From Georgenia wutianyii (GTDB lineage Bacteria > Actinomycetota > Actinomycetes > Actinomycetales > Actinomycetaceae), in contig NZ_CP040899.1 in the NCBI RefSeq assembly GCF_006349365.1, positions 1,798,001-1,862,000 of the forward strand: a stretch of 64,000 nucleotides of DNA, given 5' to 3'. Within the stretch, counting starts at the first letter, position 1; every line of letters starts with the position of its first letter. The notes beneath the pieces were generated by a model that was not told the DNA's origin, did no database searches, and saw nothing but the letters and a program-made list of their open reading frames with translations. Positions 1 to 7,556 of this stretch are shown here, one piece after another. A program made the position numbers and the translations under genes.

Positions 1-95
1 TGCCCGTACTCACCGATGCCGTGCTTGACGACGGCACGGATGGCGGCGTTGAGTCCGGAGCAGTCGCCGCCGCCGGTGAGGAGGCCGATTCGCAC
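1..95 (-). CDS. pfkA: 6-phosphofructokinase, N-terminal fragment (gene runs off the left edge)
   Basis: Only the first 31 codons lie in the window. Read on the minus strand from a GTG at 95, they give an N-terminus with the motif LLTGGGDCSGLNAAIRAVV. This is the glycine-rich phosphate-binding loop that opens the phosphofructokinase fold, the enzyme that phosphorylates fructose 6-phosphate in glycolysis. A GGGAG ribosome binding site lies about 7 bases upstream of the GTG. Whether the enzyme uses ATP or pyrophosphate cannot be told, because the deciding residues lie outside the window. A possible -10 element (TAGTGT on the minus strand, 146-151) sits about 50 bases upstream. Confidence 0.85.
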   Translation of the reverse strand, partial: MRIGLLTGGGDCSGLNAAIRAVVKHGIGEYG

Positions 96-216
96 GAGGT
101 ACTCCCTGGGTCTGTGGGGAAAGGACGAGTGTGATTCCGACGACAACACTATCCATGCACATCACACACCTCACCCACCCGAGGTCCCAGACCGCTTCTC
201 CCCGTCCCCCTTCACC

Positions 217-341
217 CGCGACAGCCGACTTCTGCGCGAGAGCCGAGTTGCTCGCGACAGCCGACTTCTGCGCGAGAGCCGACTTCTGCGCGAGAGCCGA
301 GTTGCTCGCGACAGCGACTTCTGCGCGAGAGCCGACTTCTG
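217..341 (+). repeat. 18-bp tandem repeat array A (7 units, forward orientation)
   Basis: Seven head-to-tail units of the 18-mer CGCGASAGCSGASTTSYG (S is G or C, Y is C or T). The sixth unit has lost one base (17 nt). The array ends 26 bases beyond the stop codon of the minus-strand methyltransferase gene. It forms an inward-facing inverted pair with array B, and the methyltransferase gene lies between them. There are no spacers, so it is not a CRISPR array. Open frames through it are a by-product of the 18-base period. Confidence 0.95.
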
Positions 342-367
342 GACGTCGAGGCTCCCGCGACGCGCCG

Positions 368-1162
368 TCAGCGGGGAAGGTGCGTGACGAAGATGGCGGT
401 GCCGGGCACGTACCGGCCGCGGTGAGGTCCCCACCCGCCCCAGACCTGGAGGTTCCCCTCCTGCCACTCCGGCTCGACGACGTCGTCGATCACCAGGCCG
501 GCCGCCGCCACCTCGCGGACGTGGTCTCCGAACGTGCGGTGGTACTCCGCGTACAGCGGTGCGCCGGCGTCGTCGGTCTCGACGTAGGGCGTGCGGTCGA
601 AGTACGAGCGCAGGACCCGCATCCCCTCGGGGGACGGATCGTCGGGGAAGATCCACCGCACGGGGTGGACGACGGCGAAGACCCAGCGCCCGCCGGGCCG
701 CAGGACCCGGGCAACCTCGGCGTGCACCCGCTGGGCGTCAGGCACGAAGGGAATCGCGCCGAACGCCGTGAAGGCGACGTCGAAGGAGTCGTCGGCGAGC
801 GGGAGGGCCCGGGCGTCCGCCACGACGGCGGGCACTCGCCGGCCGGTGCGCCGGTCCAGCTCGGCCGACTGTGCCACCATCCCGGGCGCGATGTCCGTGG
901 CGAGGACATCAGCGCCGCGCCCCGCCAGCCAACGTGAGCACTGCCCAGCGCCCGCGCCGACCTCGAGCACGCGCAGGCCCTCGACGTCGCCGAGGAGCCG
1001 CGCGTCCTCCTCGCGCAGGCCCTCGGGACACCAGCGGAAGTCCGCGTCCCCGAGGAACGCCCCGTGCTCGTCGATGTACTCGCCCGCGTTCTCGCTCCAC
1101 CACCTGCCGTTCGCCCGCGCCGCCGCTGCAGCATCGACGTCGTAGAACCCCACGCGACTCAT
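368..1162 (-). CDS. class I SAM-dependent methyltransferase
   Basis: A 264-residue protein with the Rossmann-type methyltransferase signature: motif I VLEVGAGAGQC (residues 65-75) for S-adenosylmethionine, then the acidic motif LATDIAP, and an LRPGGRWVF post-motif strand. The substrate cannot be inferred; the family includes many small-molecule methylases. I chose the ATG at 1162 because GGGGAGAGG lies about 8 bases upstream; a longer frame to 1225 lacks a ribosome site. The gene stands alone: pfkA downstream and polA upstream are each separated from it by an 18-bp repeat array (A and B). It is therefore the content of the first repeat-bounded cassette. Confidence 0.85.
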   Translation of the reverse strand: MSRVGFYDVDAAAAARANGRWWSENAGEYIDEHGAFLGDADFRWCPEGLREEDARLLGDVEGLRVLEVGAGAGQCSRWLAGRGADVLATDIAPGMVAQSAELDRRTGRRVPAVVADARALPLADDSFDVAFTAFGAIPFVPDAQRVHAEVARVLRPGGRWVFAVVHPVRWIFPDDPSPEGMRVLRSYFDRTPYVETDDAGAPLYAEYHRTFGDHVREVAAAGLVIDDVVEPEWQEGNLQVWGGWGPHRGRYVPGTAIFVTHLPR

Positions 1163-1242
1163 GGGTCCATCCTCTCCCCTCGGTCGCAGGTCGCCGACCG
1201 GGCGACTCGCGTCAGCCGCGGGCACACCGGGACAGCGATCCC

Positions 1243-1404
1243 GTGCAGAAGTCGGCTGTCGCGCGGAAGTCCGCTCTCGCGCAGAACTCGGCTGTCGTGC
1301 GGAAGTCCGCTCTCGCGCGGAAGTCCGCTCTCGCGCGGAAGTCGGCTCTCGCGCGGAAGTCCGCTCTCGCGCAGAAGTCCGCTCTCGCGCGGAACTCGGC
1401 TGTC
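1243..1404 (-). repeat. 18-bp tandem repeat array B (9 units, reverse orientation)
   Basis: Nine complete units of the same 18-mer as array A, but on the opposite strand (top strand reads GCGCGGAAGTCSGCTSTC). It starts 61 bases beyond the stop codon of polA and lies upstream of the methyltransferase gene. Units differ mostly by G/C exchanges at fixed positions. The remainder of the 303-base gap 1163-1465 holds only the methyltransferase ribosome site and GC-rich sequence. Confidence 0.95.
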
Positions 1405-1465
1405 GGCGCGGGGAACCCAGACCGCCCCCGTGTGGATGGGGGCGGGTGTGGGCGGCGGCGGGTGG

Positions 1466-4144
1466 TCAGTGGGCGGCGTCGTGCCAGGAGCGGCCGAGGC
1501 CGACGGAGACGTCGAGCGGGACGAGGAGGTCCGCGGCGCCGGCCATGTGCGTGCGGACGAGGGACTCGACGGTCTCCTCCTCCCCCGCCGCGACCTCCAG
1601 GACGAGCTCGTCGTGCACCTGGAGCAGCAGGCGCGAGCGGAGCCCCGCCTCGGTGAGCGCCTGCTCGACCTGGACCATCGCCACCTTGATGATGTCCGCC
1701 GCGCTGCCCTGGATCGGGGCGTTGAGCGCCATCCGCTCGGCCATGTCGCGCCGTTGGCGGTTGTCGCTCGTGAGGTCGGGCAGGTAGCGCCGGCGGCCCA
1801 TGATCGTCTCGGTGTAGCCGGTGCGACGCGCCTCGTCCACGACGCCGGACAGGTAGTCGCGCACGCCCCCGAACCTCTCGAAGTAGTCGTCCATGAGGTT
1901 GCGGGCCTCGGAGACCTCGATGCGCAGCTGACGGGAGAGCCCGAACGCCGAGAGCCCGTAGGCCAGGCCGTAGCTCATCGCCTTGATCTTCGCCCGCATC
2001 GCGCCGGTCACCTGGTCGGTGGGCACCTCGAAGACCCGGGAGCCGACGTAGGAGTGGAGGTCCTCCCCGCTGCGGAACGCGGCGATGAGCCCCGGGTCCT
2101 GCGACAGGTGCGCCATGATGCGCATCTCGATCTGGGAGTAGTCGGCGGTGAGGAGGGTCGCGTAACCCTCGCCGACGACGAAGCCGCGCCGGATCCGCTG
2201 CCCCTCCTCGGTCCGCACCGGGATGTTCTGCAGGTTCGGGTCTGTGGAGCTGAGCCGCCCCGTCGCCGCGATGGTCTGGTTGAACGTCGTGTGGATGCGC
2301 CCGTCGGGCGCGACCGAGCGGAGCAGGCCCTCGACGGTCTGCCGCAGCCGGATGGCGTCACGGTGGGCGAGCAGGTGGGCGAGGAACGGGTGCTCGGTCT
2401 TGGCGAAGAGGTCGGCCAGGGCGTCGGCGTCGGTCGTGTAGCCGGTCTTGGTCTTCTTCGTCTTCGGCATGTCGAGCTCGGTGAACAGCACCTCCTGGAG
2501 CTGCTTCGGGGAGGAGAGGTTCACCTCGTGCCCGATGACGGCGTACGCCTGCTGGGCGGCGTCGTCCACGGCCGCGCCGAAGCGCTTCTCGAGCTCCTCG
2601 AAGTACCCGAGGTCCGCGGCGATGCCGGAGCGCTCCATCCGCGCGAGCACCTCGAGGACGGGCAGCTCGAGGTCGGCGAGCAGGTGCCCCGCCCCACGGT
2701 CCTCGAGCTCGCCCTGGAGGACGTCGACGAGGTCGCGAACGGCGACGGCACGCACGGCCGCCTGCTTGCCCGCGTTCGCCTCGTCGAGCACGAGCATGCC
2801 CTGGCCGGTGGCGTCCTCCTCGGCCTCGAGCTCGCGGCGGAGGTAGCGCACGCTGAGGTCCGACAGGTCGTACCGGCGGTTGTCGGGCCGGCACAGGTAG
2901 GCGGCGACGGCGGTGTCGAACGTGAGCCCGGCGAGCTCCAGGCCGCGGCCGGACAGCGCGTGGATGGCAGCCTTGGCGTCGTGCAGCGCCTTGGGCGCCG
3001 AGGCGTCGGCGAGCCAGTCGGCGAGGGCCTTGTCGTCCTCCGGCGAGATGTCGGTGAGGTCGAGAGTGACGGCGGTCGCGGCGTCGTCGGCGATGGACAG
3101 CGCCCACGCGTCGCCGGTGCCCTGCGCGGCCGTGCCGGTGACGTCGACGCCGAGCAGCGCAGCGCGGCGCGGCTCGAGCCAGCCGGCCAGCTCACCCCGT
3201 GCGGGGGTCTCGACGGTGAGCTCGACGCCCTGCTCCGGGGCGGGCGGGGTCTCGGCCGGGAGGCTGGCGAAGAGCCGCTCGCGCAGCACGGCGAACTCGA
3301 GGGCGTCGAACACCTCGTGCACCGACTCGCGATGGATGGGTCGGCGCGCGAGGTCGTCGACCTTGACCGGCAGCTCGACGTCGGTGAGGAGGCGGTTGAT
3401 CTGGCGGTTGAGCGCGACCTGCTCGAGGTTGGCGCGCAGCGACTCCCCGGCCTTGCCCTTGATCTCCCCAGCGCGGGCGAGGACGTTGTCGAGGCCGTCG
3501 TAGGCGACGACCCACTTCGCGGCGGTCTTCGGCCCGACGCCCGGCACGCCGGGGAGGTTGTCGCTGGTCTCACCGACGAGCGCGGCGACGTCGGGGTAAC
3601 GCTCGGGCGGGACCCCGTACTTCTCGACGACGGCATCGGGGGTCATCCGCGTGAGCGTGGAGACGCCACGGACCGGGTAGAGGACCGTGACGTCCTCGCG
3701 CACGAGCTGGAAGGTGTCGCGGTCGCCCGAGCAGACGAGGACGTCGAGCCCGTCGGCGGCGCCCTGCGTGGCGAGCGTCGCGAGGATGTCGTCCGCCTCG
3801 ATGTTCTCCTTCTTGAGGGAGGGGATGCCCATCGCGTCGAGCACCTCGACGATGAGGTCGACCTGCCCCTTGAACGGCTCGGGCGTCTGGTCCCGGGTGG
3901 CCTTGTACTCGCTGTACTGCTCGGTGCGGAAGGTGGTGCGGCCCGAGTCGAACGCCACCGCGACGTGCGTGGGGCTCTCCGCCGCGAGGAGGTTGATCAG
4001 CATCGATGTGAAGCCGAAGACCGCGTTGGTCGGCTGCCCGGTGGTCGTGGAGAAGTTCTCCACGGGCAACGCGTAGAACGCGCGGTAGGCCATCGAGTGG
4101 CCGTCGATGAGAAGGAGACGGGGTCGCTCGGTGCTCGTGCTCAC
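1466..4144 (-). CDS. polA: DNA polymerase I
   Basis: An 892-residue family A polymerase that fills gaps in repair and processes Okazaki fragments. The N-terminal 5'-nuclease domain is intact (LLLIDGHSMAYRAF, residues about 10-23; helix-hairpin-helix GVPGVGPKTAAKW). The C-terminal polymerase domain carries motif A DYSQIEMR, the finger helix RAKIKAMSYGLAYG and motif C HDELVLE at about 844-850. The middle 3'-5' exonuclease-like domain lacks the DxE metal ligands (GVDVTG in their place), as is usual for actinobacterial PolA, so proofreading is probably absent. The start is a GTG at 4144 with no Shine-Dalgarno, but TAGGGT lies 6 bases upstream, consistent with leaderless expression. Confidence 0.98.
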   Translation of the reverse strand: MSTSTERPRLLLIDGHSMAYRAFYALPVENFSTTTGQPTNAVFGFTSMLINLLAAESPTHVAVAFDSGRTTFRTEQYSEYKATRDQTPEPFKGQVDLIVEVLDAMGIPSLKKENIEADDILATLATQGAADGLDVLVCSGDRDTFQLVREDVTVLYPVRGVSTLTRMTPDAVVEKYGVPPERYPDVAALVGETSDNLPGVPGVGPKTAAKWVVAYDGLDNVLARAGEIKGKAGESLRANLEQVALNRQINRLLTDVELPVKVDDLARRPIHRESVHEVFDALEFAVLRERLFASLPAETPPAPEQGVELTVETPARGELAGWLEPRRAALLGVDVTGTAAQGTGDAWALSIADDAATAVTLDLTDISPEDDKALADWLADASAPKALHDAKAAIHALSGRGLELAGLTFDTAVAAYLCRPDNRRYDLSDLSVRYLRRELEAEEDATGQGMLVLDEANAGKQAAVRAVAVRDLVDVLQGELEDRGAGHLLADLELPVLEVLARMERSGIAADLGYFEELEKRFGAAVDDAAQQAYAVIGHEVNLSSPKQLQEVLFTELDMPKTKKTKTGYTTDADALADLFAKTEHPFLAHLLAHRDAIRLRQTVEGLLRSVAPDGRIHTTFNQTIAATGRLSSTDPNLQNIPVRTEEGQRIRRGFVVGEGYATLLTADYSQIEMRIMAHLSQDPGLIAAFRSGEDLHSYVGSRVFEVPTDQVTGAMRAKIKAMSYGLAYGLSAFGLSRQLRIEVSEARNLMDDYFERFGGVRDYLSGVVDEARRTGYTETIMGRRRYLPDLTSDNRQRRDMAERMALNAPIQGSAADIIKVAMVQVEQALTEAGLRSRLLLQVHDELVLEVAAGEEETVESLVRTHMAGAADLLVPLDVSVGLGRSWHDAAH

Positions 4145-4150
4145 GCCCCA

Positions 4151-4156
4151 ACCCTA
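4151..4156 (-). promoter_or_regulatory. -10 element of polA (leaderless)
   Basis: On the minus strand this reads TAGGGT and is followed by 6 bases and then the polA GTG. No Shine-Dalgarno is present, so transcription probably starts at or next to the start codon. Confidence 0.5.
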
Positions 4157-4213
4157 GGTGCCCGTACCGACACCGCGCGCCACCGCCGCTCGGGCCCGTG
4201 GCAGGCTGGGCCC

Positions 4214-4630
4214 ATGACCGACCTCGACCTCCTCGCTCGTCTCCAGGCCACCGTCGGCCATCCCGGCACCCTCACCGAGCGGCTCGGCATCGAGTTCGTC
4301 ACCGCGAGTGCGCAGAACGTCACGGCGCGCATGCCGGTCGAGGGCAACACCCAGGTCGTCGGGCTGCTCCACGGCGGCGCATCGGCGGCGCTCGCCGAGA
4401 CCGTCGGCTCCGTGGCCGCGACGCTGCACGCCGGGCAGGGACGCGGCGCCGTCGGCGTCGAGCTCAATGCCACGCACCATCGCGCGGTGCGGTCCGGCTG
4501 GGTGACCGCCGTCGCCACTCCACTGCACCTGGGGAGCCGGCTGGCGACCTACGAGATCGCCGTGGACGACGAGGACGGGCGGCGCGTGTGCACCGCCCGT
4601 CTCACCTGCATGCTCGTCGACCGCCCGTAG
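4214..4630 (+). CDS. PaaI-family hotdog-fold thioesterase
   Basis: A 138-residue single-domain hotdog protein. The core signature is LLHGGASAALAETVGS (about residues 54-69), the helix and catalytic segment shared by PaaI/YbgC-like acyl-CoA thioesterases, followed by ELNATHHRAVRSG, typical of the second strand. It probably hydrolyses acyl- or aryl-CoA thioesters; the natural substrate is unknown. It diverges from polA (69 bases apart) and converges with the ANTAR regulator (12 bases apart). The start ATG at 4214 has no clear ribosome site, but CAGGCT lies 6 bases upstream, so it may be leaderless. Length matches the family. Confidence 0.88.
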   Translation: MTDLDLLARLQATVGHPGTLTERLGIEFVTASAQNVTARMPVEGNTQVVGLLHGGASAALAETVGSVAATLHAGQGRGAVGVELNATHHRAVRSGWVTAVATPLHLGSRLATYEIAVDDEDGRRVCTARLTCMLVDRP

Positions 4631-4642
4631 GCGGCGCGTCGG

Positions 4643-5311
4643 CTACTTGCTGCCGACCTGGTCGATGACGGCGTCGGCGACCTCGCGCATGGTCAGGCGG
4701 CGGTCCATCGACGTCTTCTGGATCCAGCGGAACGCCTCGGGCTCGGTGAGGCCCATCTTCGTCATGAGCAGGCCCTTGGCGCGGTCGACGCGCTTGCGGG
4801 TCTCGAACCGCTCGTTGAGGTCGGCGATCTCCGACTCCAGCGAGCTGATCTCCTGGAAGCGGGAGACGGCGATCTCGAGCGCCGGCAGCAGGTCGGCCGT
4901 CGTGAACGGCTTGACGACGTAGGCCATCGCACCGGCGTCGCGCGCACGCTCGACGAGCTCGGTCTGGGAGAACGCGGTGAGCATGACGACGGCGCAGGTG
5001 CGGTCGGCCATGATCTTCTCGGCGGCGGAGATGCCGTCCATCCCGGGCATCTTGACGTCCATGACGACGACGTCGGGCTCGAGCTCGGTGACGAGTCGCA
5101 CGGCGGTCTCACCGTCGGGGGCCTCGCCGACGACGTCGTAACCGGCCTCCTTGAGCGTCTCGACGATGTCGAGGCGGATGAGGGTCTCGTCCTCCGCGAC
5201 GACGACGCGACGCGCCTCGCCCGCGGGAGCCTTGGGCGCGTCCTCCCGGACGGGCAGGACGATGTCATCTGCGGTGGCGGCCTCGCCGGCTGCTTCGTTG
5301 TTCTCAGTCAC
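4643..5311 (-). CDS. pdtaR: response regulator with ANTAR RNA-binding output domain (PdtaR-like)
   Basis: A 222-residue regulator. A disordered N-terminal tail of about 34 residues precedes a receiver domain (VVVAEDETLIRLD with the acidic pair, VVVMDVKMPGMDG with the phosphoacceptor Asp, MLTAFS, and YVVKPF with the conserved Lys). The last 60 residues form an ANTAR domain (RVDRAKGLLMTKMGLTEPEA), which binds paired hairpins in nascent RNA and prevents termination. Mycobacterial PdtaR (Rv1626), which this resembles in architecture and in its position near polA, works with the kinase PdtaS; no kinase is adjacent here. The start is GTG at 5311 with a weak ribosome site; a start nearer residue 34 cannot be ruled out. 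Confidence 0.92.
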   Translation of the reverse strand: MTENNEAAGEAATADDIVLPVREDAPKAPAGEARRVVVAEDETLIRLDIVETLKEAGYDVVGEAPDGETAVRLVTELEPDVVVMDVKMPGMDGISAAEKIMADRTCAVVMLTAFSQTELVERARDAGAMAYVVKPFTTADLLPALEIAVSRFQEISSLESEIADLNERFETRKRVDRAKGLLMTKMGLTEPEAFRWIQKTSMDRRLTMREVADAVIDQVGSK

Positions 5312-5354
5312 GCCGGTTAGCCTACTCGGTGGGCGGCCTCAGTCGCTCGACGGC

Positions 5355-5431
5355 GCCCCGATAGCCCAACCGGCAGAGGCAATCGGCTCAAACCCGATCC
5401 AGTGTGGGTTCGAATCCCACTCGGGGCACCA
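5355..5431 (+). tRNA. tRNA with CAA anticodon (tRNA-Leu by codon; short variable loop)
   Basis: A 77-nt cloverleaf with an encoded 3' CCA. The 7-bp acceptor GCCCCGA pairs with TCGGGGC, followed by discriminator A. The anticodon stem ATCGG/CCGAT holds the loop CTCAAAC, giving anticodon CAA, which reads UUG (leucine). The T-arm GTGGG-TTCGAAT-CCCAC is perfect. The D-stem has three clear pairs with a C.A mismatch at 13/22. The variable loop is only 5 nt (CCAGT), whereas bacterial tRNA-Leu normally has a long class II variable arm, so the leucine identity is by anticodon and A73 only. Confidence 0.88.
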
Positions 5432-5544
5432 CCTTGCGCGGACCCGCGCGGAACTGCCCGGCTCGGGACCCCGCCGGACCGACGCTCCCCCGGCGGCCGC
5501 GGACGGCCCGCGGAGGCCGGTCGGTGCAGGACACGTCACACATC

Positions 5545-6255
5545 TCACCCGGCCTGCAGCGCCGCGCGTCGCGCCGTGAGCTGCCTGCGGCGGACGACGA
5601 GCAGCACCGCGGCGCCCGCGAGCATGAGGACGACGGCGAGTCCGAGCGCGGCGGCGGGCGAGACCCGTCGGTCGAGGGCGGCACCGGCAGCCGCACCCAG
5701 CGCGAGGGCGACGACGGCGAGCGACCGGTCGACCCAGTTCGAGTGGACGTCGGGTGGGGCGCCCGCGAGGCGGCTGTCGCGCGCGAGGTTGCCCAGGGTG
5801 CCGGTGACGACGACCGTCGTGATGTTCGCGTTGCCGATCGGCTTGACCGCGTTGAGCTGGGACCCCATGACGACCGAGAGCAGGGCGCTGACGGCAAGCG
5901 TGCCCCCGGTGCCGAGGTCGCCCGCCAGGACCCACGCGCCGCAGAGCAGCGCGGCGAACGTGGTGCCGCCGGCGAGCGTCCACAGCGTCGACGTGGGCAC
6001 GACGTCCCGGCGCCCGTGGGGCACGAGCCGCCCGGCCGCCGTCGCACCCACGAGGAACCCGAGGACCGCGATGCCGTTGTTCACCGGGTTGCCCGCCTCG
6101 CCGACGAGGGCGAACCCGAGGAACAGGACGTTGCCGGTCATGTTGCCGGCGAACACCTGGTCGAGGCTGAAGTAGCAGAGGGCGTCGACCACGCCCGAGG
6201 CGCAGGTGAGCAGCAGGAGCCCGGTGACGACGAGGGCGCGGGTGGACTCCGCCAC
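5545..6255 (-). CDS. YoaK/DUF1275-family membrane protein
   Basis: A 236-residue polytopic membrane protein with about six hydrophobic segments. The N-terminal signature DALCYFSLDQVFAGNMTGN followed by VLFLG is diagnostic of the YoaK (DUF1275) family, inner-membrane proteins of unknown function. I chose the GTG at 6255 because GGGAG lies 6 bases upstream; a frame extends to 6297 but adds only a Gly/Ser-rich stretch without a ribosome site. It lies between the tRNA and the manganese catalase gene, which is transcribed in the same direction but separated by a hairpin. No function can be assigned. Confidence 0.85.
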   Translation of the reverse strand: MAESTRALVVTGLLLLTCASGVVDALCYFSLDQVFAGNMTGNVLFLGFALVGEAGNPVNNGIAVLGFLVGATAAGRLVPHGRRDVVPTSTLWTLAGGTTFAALLCGAWVLAGDLGTGGTLAVSALLSVVMGSQLNAVKPIGNANITTVVVTGTLGNLARDSRLAGAPPDVHSNWVDRSLAVVALALGAAAGAALDRRVSPAAALGLAVVLMLAGAAVLLVVRRRQLTARRAALQAG

Positions 6256-6379
6256 CGGTTGCTCCCGGTGGGACCCGCTCCCCCCGCTGCCTCCCACCCG
6301 ACGGACGCTAGCCGCTACGGCGCCCGGCCACCTGCGATGGGTCGCCGCTGCCGCGGGCGGGGGTCGCCGTCACTCCTCT

Positions 6380-6424
6380 GGGACGCCCCTGTGCGGTGTC
6401 AGCAGCCCGCGTAGGGGGCGTCCC
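6380..6424 (-). terminator. hairpin downstream of the manganese catalase gene
   Basis: GGGACGCCCC (6380-6389) pairs perfectly with GGGGCGTCCC (6415-6424) around a 25-base loop, about 40 bases beyond the catalase stop codon. There is no U-tract. It is a candidate terminator or mRNA-end hairpin. Confidence 0.4.
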
Positions 6425-6466
6425 ACGGCTCCCAGGGGTGTCCCAGGGTGAGGTGCGCGCGGGACG

Positions 6467-7348
6467 TCACTCCCTGTGGAGCTTGTCCTGCACGGTGCCG
6501 GCGATCTTCTCGACGGTGTTCGGCAGGTCGGTGGTGCCGTAGTAGCGGGCGTCGGGCCGGGTGGGCGGCGGCATGGGTGCCGACGTCGTCGGGCCCTCGT
6601 GGTAGGTGTGCTCGCCCTTGCCGTCGACCGACGGCCCCGAGGCCCACCCGCCGTCCTTGGCCTGCTGCCCGTCGGAGAAGTTGAGGTACTGGTAGGAGAC
6701 CTCGGTGTGCTCCTTCTTCTGCGGGAAGTTGCTCGGCACCGGGAGCGACTCCAGCCCGTCCGCCTTGAGCTCCTCGACAGCCCGCAGCCACTGGTTCTGG
6801 TGCATCGTGTCGCGGGCGAGGAGGAAGGCGAGCAGGTCCCGCACGCCCGCGTCGTCCGTCATGTGGTACAGCCGGGCCACCTGGACCCGGCCCTGCATCT
6901 CGGCGTTCGCGTTGGCGATGAAGTCCGCGTAGAGGTTGCCGCTCGCGGTGATGAAGGACCCCTGCCAGGGGTTGCCGTTGGAGTCCACCGGACGGGCGCC
7001 GGCCCCGGCGACGATGGCGTGCTGGACGTCCATGCCCCCGACGACGGCGGCGACGGTCGGGTCGTCCTGGACGGCGTCCTCGGTGATACCGAGCGGGGCC
7101 TTCTCGAGGAGCTGCGCGATCATCGTCGCGAGCATCTCGACGTGACCGAACTCCTCGGCCCCGATGCCGAAGACGAGGTCCCGGTACTTGCCAGGCAGGT
7201 GCATGTTCCACCCCTGGAAGGCGTACTGCATAGCGACGCTGATCTCGCCGTACTGCCCGCCCAGCACCTCCTGGAGCTTGCGGGCGTAGACGGCGTCCGG
7301 CTTGTCGGGTGTGGACTTGAACTGGAGCTCTTGCTTGTGGAAGTACAT
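6467..7348 (-). CDS. manganese (non-haem) catalase
   Basis: A 293-residue dimanganese catalase that converts hydrogen peroxide to water and oxygen in the cytoplasm. The four-helix-bundle ligands are visible: a Glu in LQEVLGGQYGEISVAMQYAF, Glu and His in GAEEFGHVEMLATMI, Glu in NANAEMQGRVQVARLYHMT and His in LARDTMHQNQW. The last 60 residues are Gly/Pro-rich and variable. I chose the ATG at 7348 because GGAGGGG lies about 7 bases upstream; a frame continues to 7381 without support. It diverges from the histidine kinase gene across 208 bases that contain a long palindrome, so the two-component system could act on this promoter (inference). Confidence 0.95.
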   Translation of the reverse strand: MYFHKQELQFKSTPDKPDAVYARKLQEVLGGQYGEISVAMQYAFQGWNMHLPGKYRDLVFGIGAEEFGHVEMLATMIAQLLEKAPLGITEDAVQDDPTVAAVVGGMDVQHAIVAGAGARPVDSNGNPWQGSFITASGNLYADFIANANAEMQGRVQVARLYHMTDDAGVRDLLAFLLARDTMHQNQWLRAVEELKADGLESLPVPSNFPQKKEHTEVSYQYLNFSDGQQAKDGGWASGPSVDGKGEHTYHEGPTTSAPMPPPTRPDARYYGTTDLPNTVEKIAGTVQDKLHRE

Positions 7349-7471
7349 GTTTCCCCTCCGTGTCCTGGACCCGGTGCTCACTGCTCGATGTGATCCGGGT
7401 CACTCCGGACTGCGAGTGTTGCGCGGGAGGGTGCAGGGCGCACGGCGAGCGGCCGAGTGCCACCGGGGAGC

Positions 7472-7502
7472 TGGGAGCGCGCGCCCCGGGCGCGCGCTCC
7501 CA
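7472..7502. promoter_or_regulatory. 31-nt perfect palindrome between divergent promoters
   Basis: TGGGAGCGCGCG (7472-7483) and CGCGCGCTCCCA (7491-7502) are perfect inverted copies, and the central CCCCGGG continues the dyad. It lies between the divergent manganese catalase and histidine kinase genes, 55 bases upstream of the kinase start and about 125 upstream of the catalase start. It could be a regulator binding site or, if transcribed, an RNA hairpin. The rest of this 208-base gap shows nothing else clear. Confidence 0.5.
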
Positions 7503-7556
7503 ACGTCTGCGGCGGAGTCTCCCCCCGGGTCGCCCCGCTGTGGAAGCATTCGGAGG

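Noticed and set aside
217..341. CRISPR array
   Set aside because: Units are contiguous 18-mers with no spacers, and there are no cas genes in the window.
217..1404. Arrays A and B as terminal inverted repeats of a transposon
   Set aside because: The same arrangement surrounds rarA, a housekeeping gene at its usual chromosomal place beside rpsD, and no transposase or target duplication is seen.
1064..4630. Very long plus-strand open frames opposite polA, and similar ones opposite pyk, gltB and alaS
   Set aside because: These are antisense shadows caused by high third-position GC; they lack domain signatures and ribosome sites. The real protein at the end of the first one is the short thioesterase.
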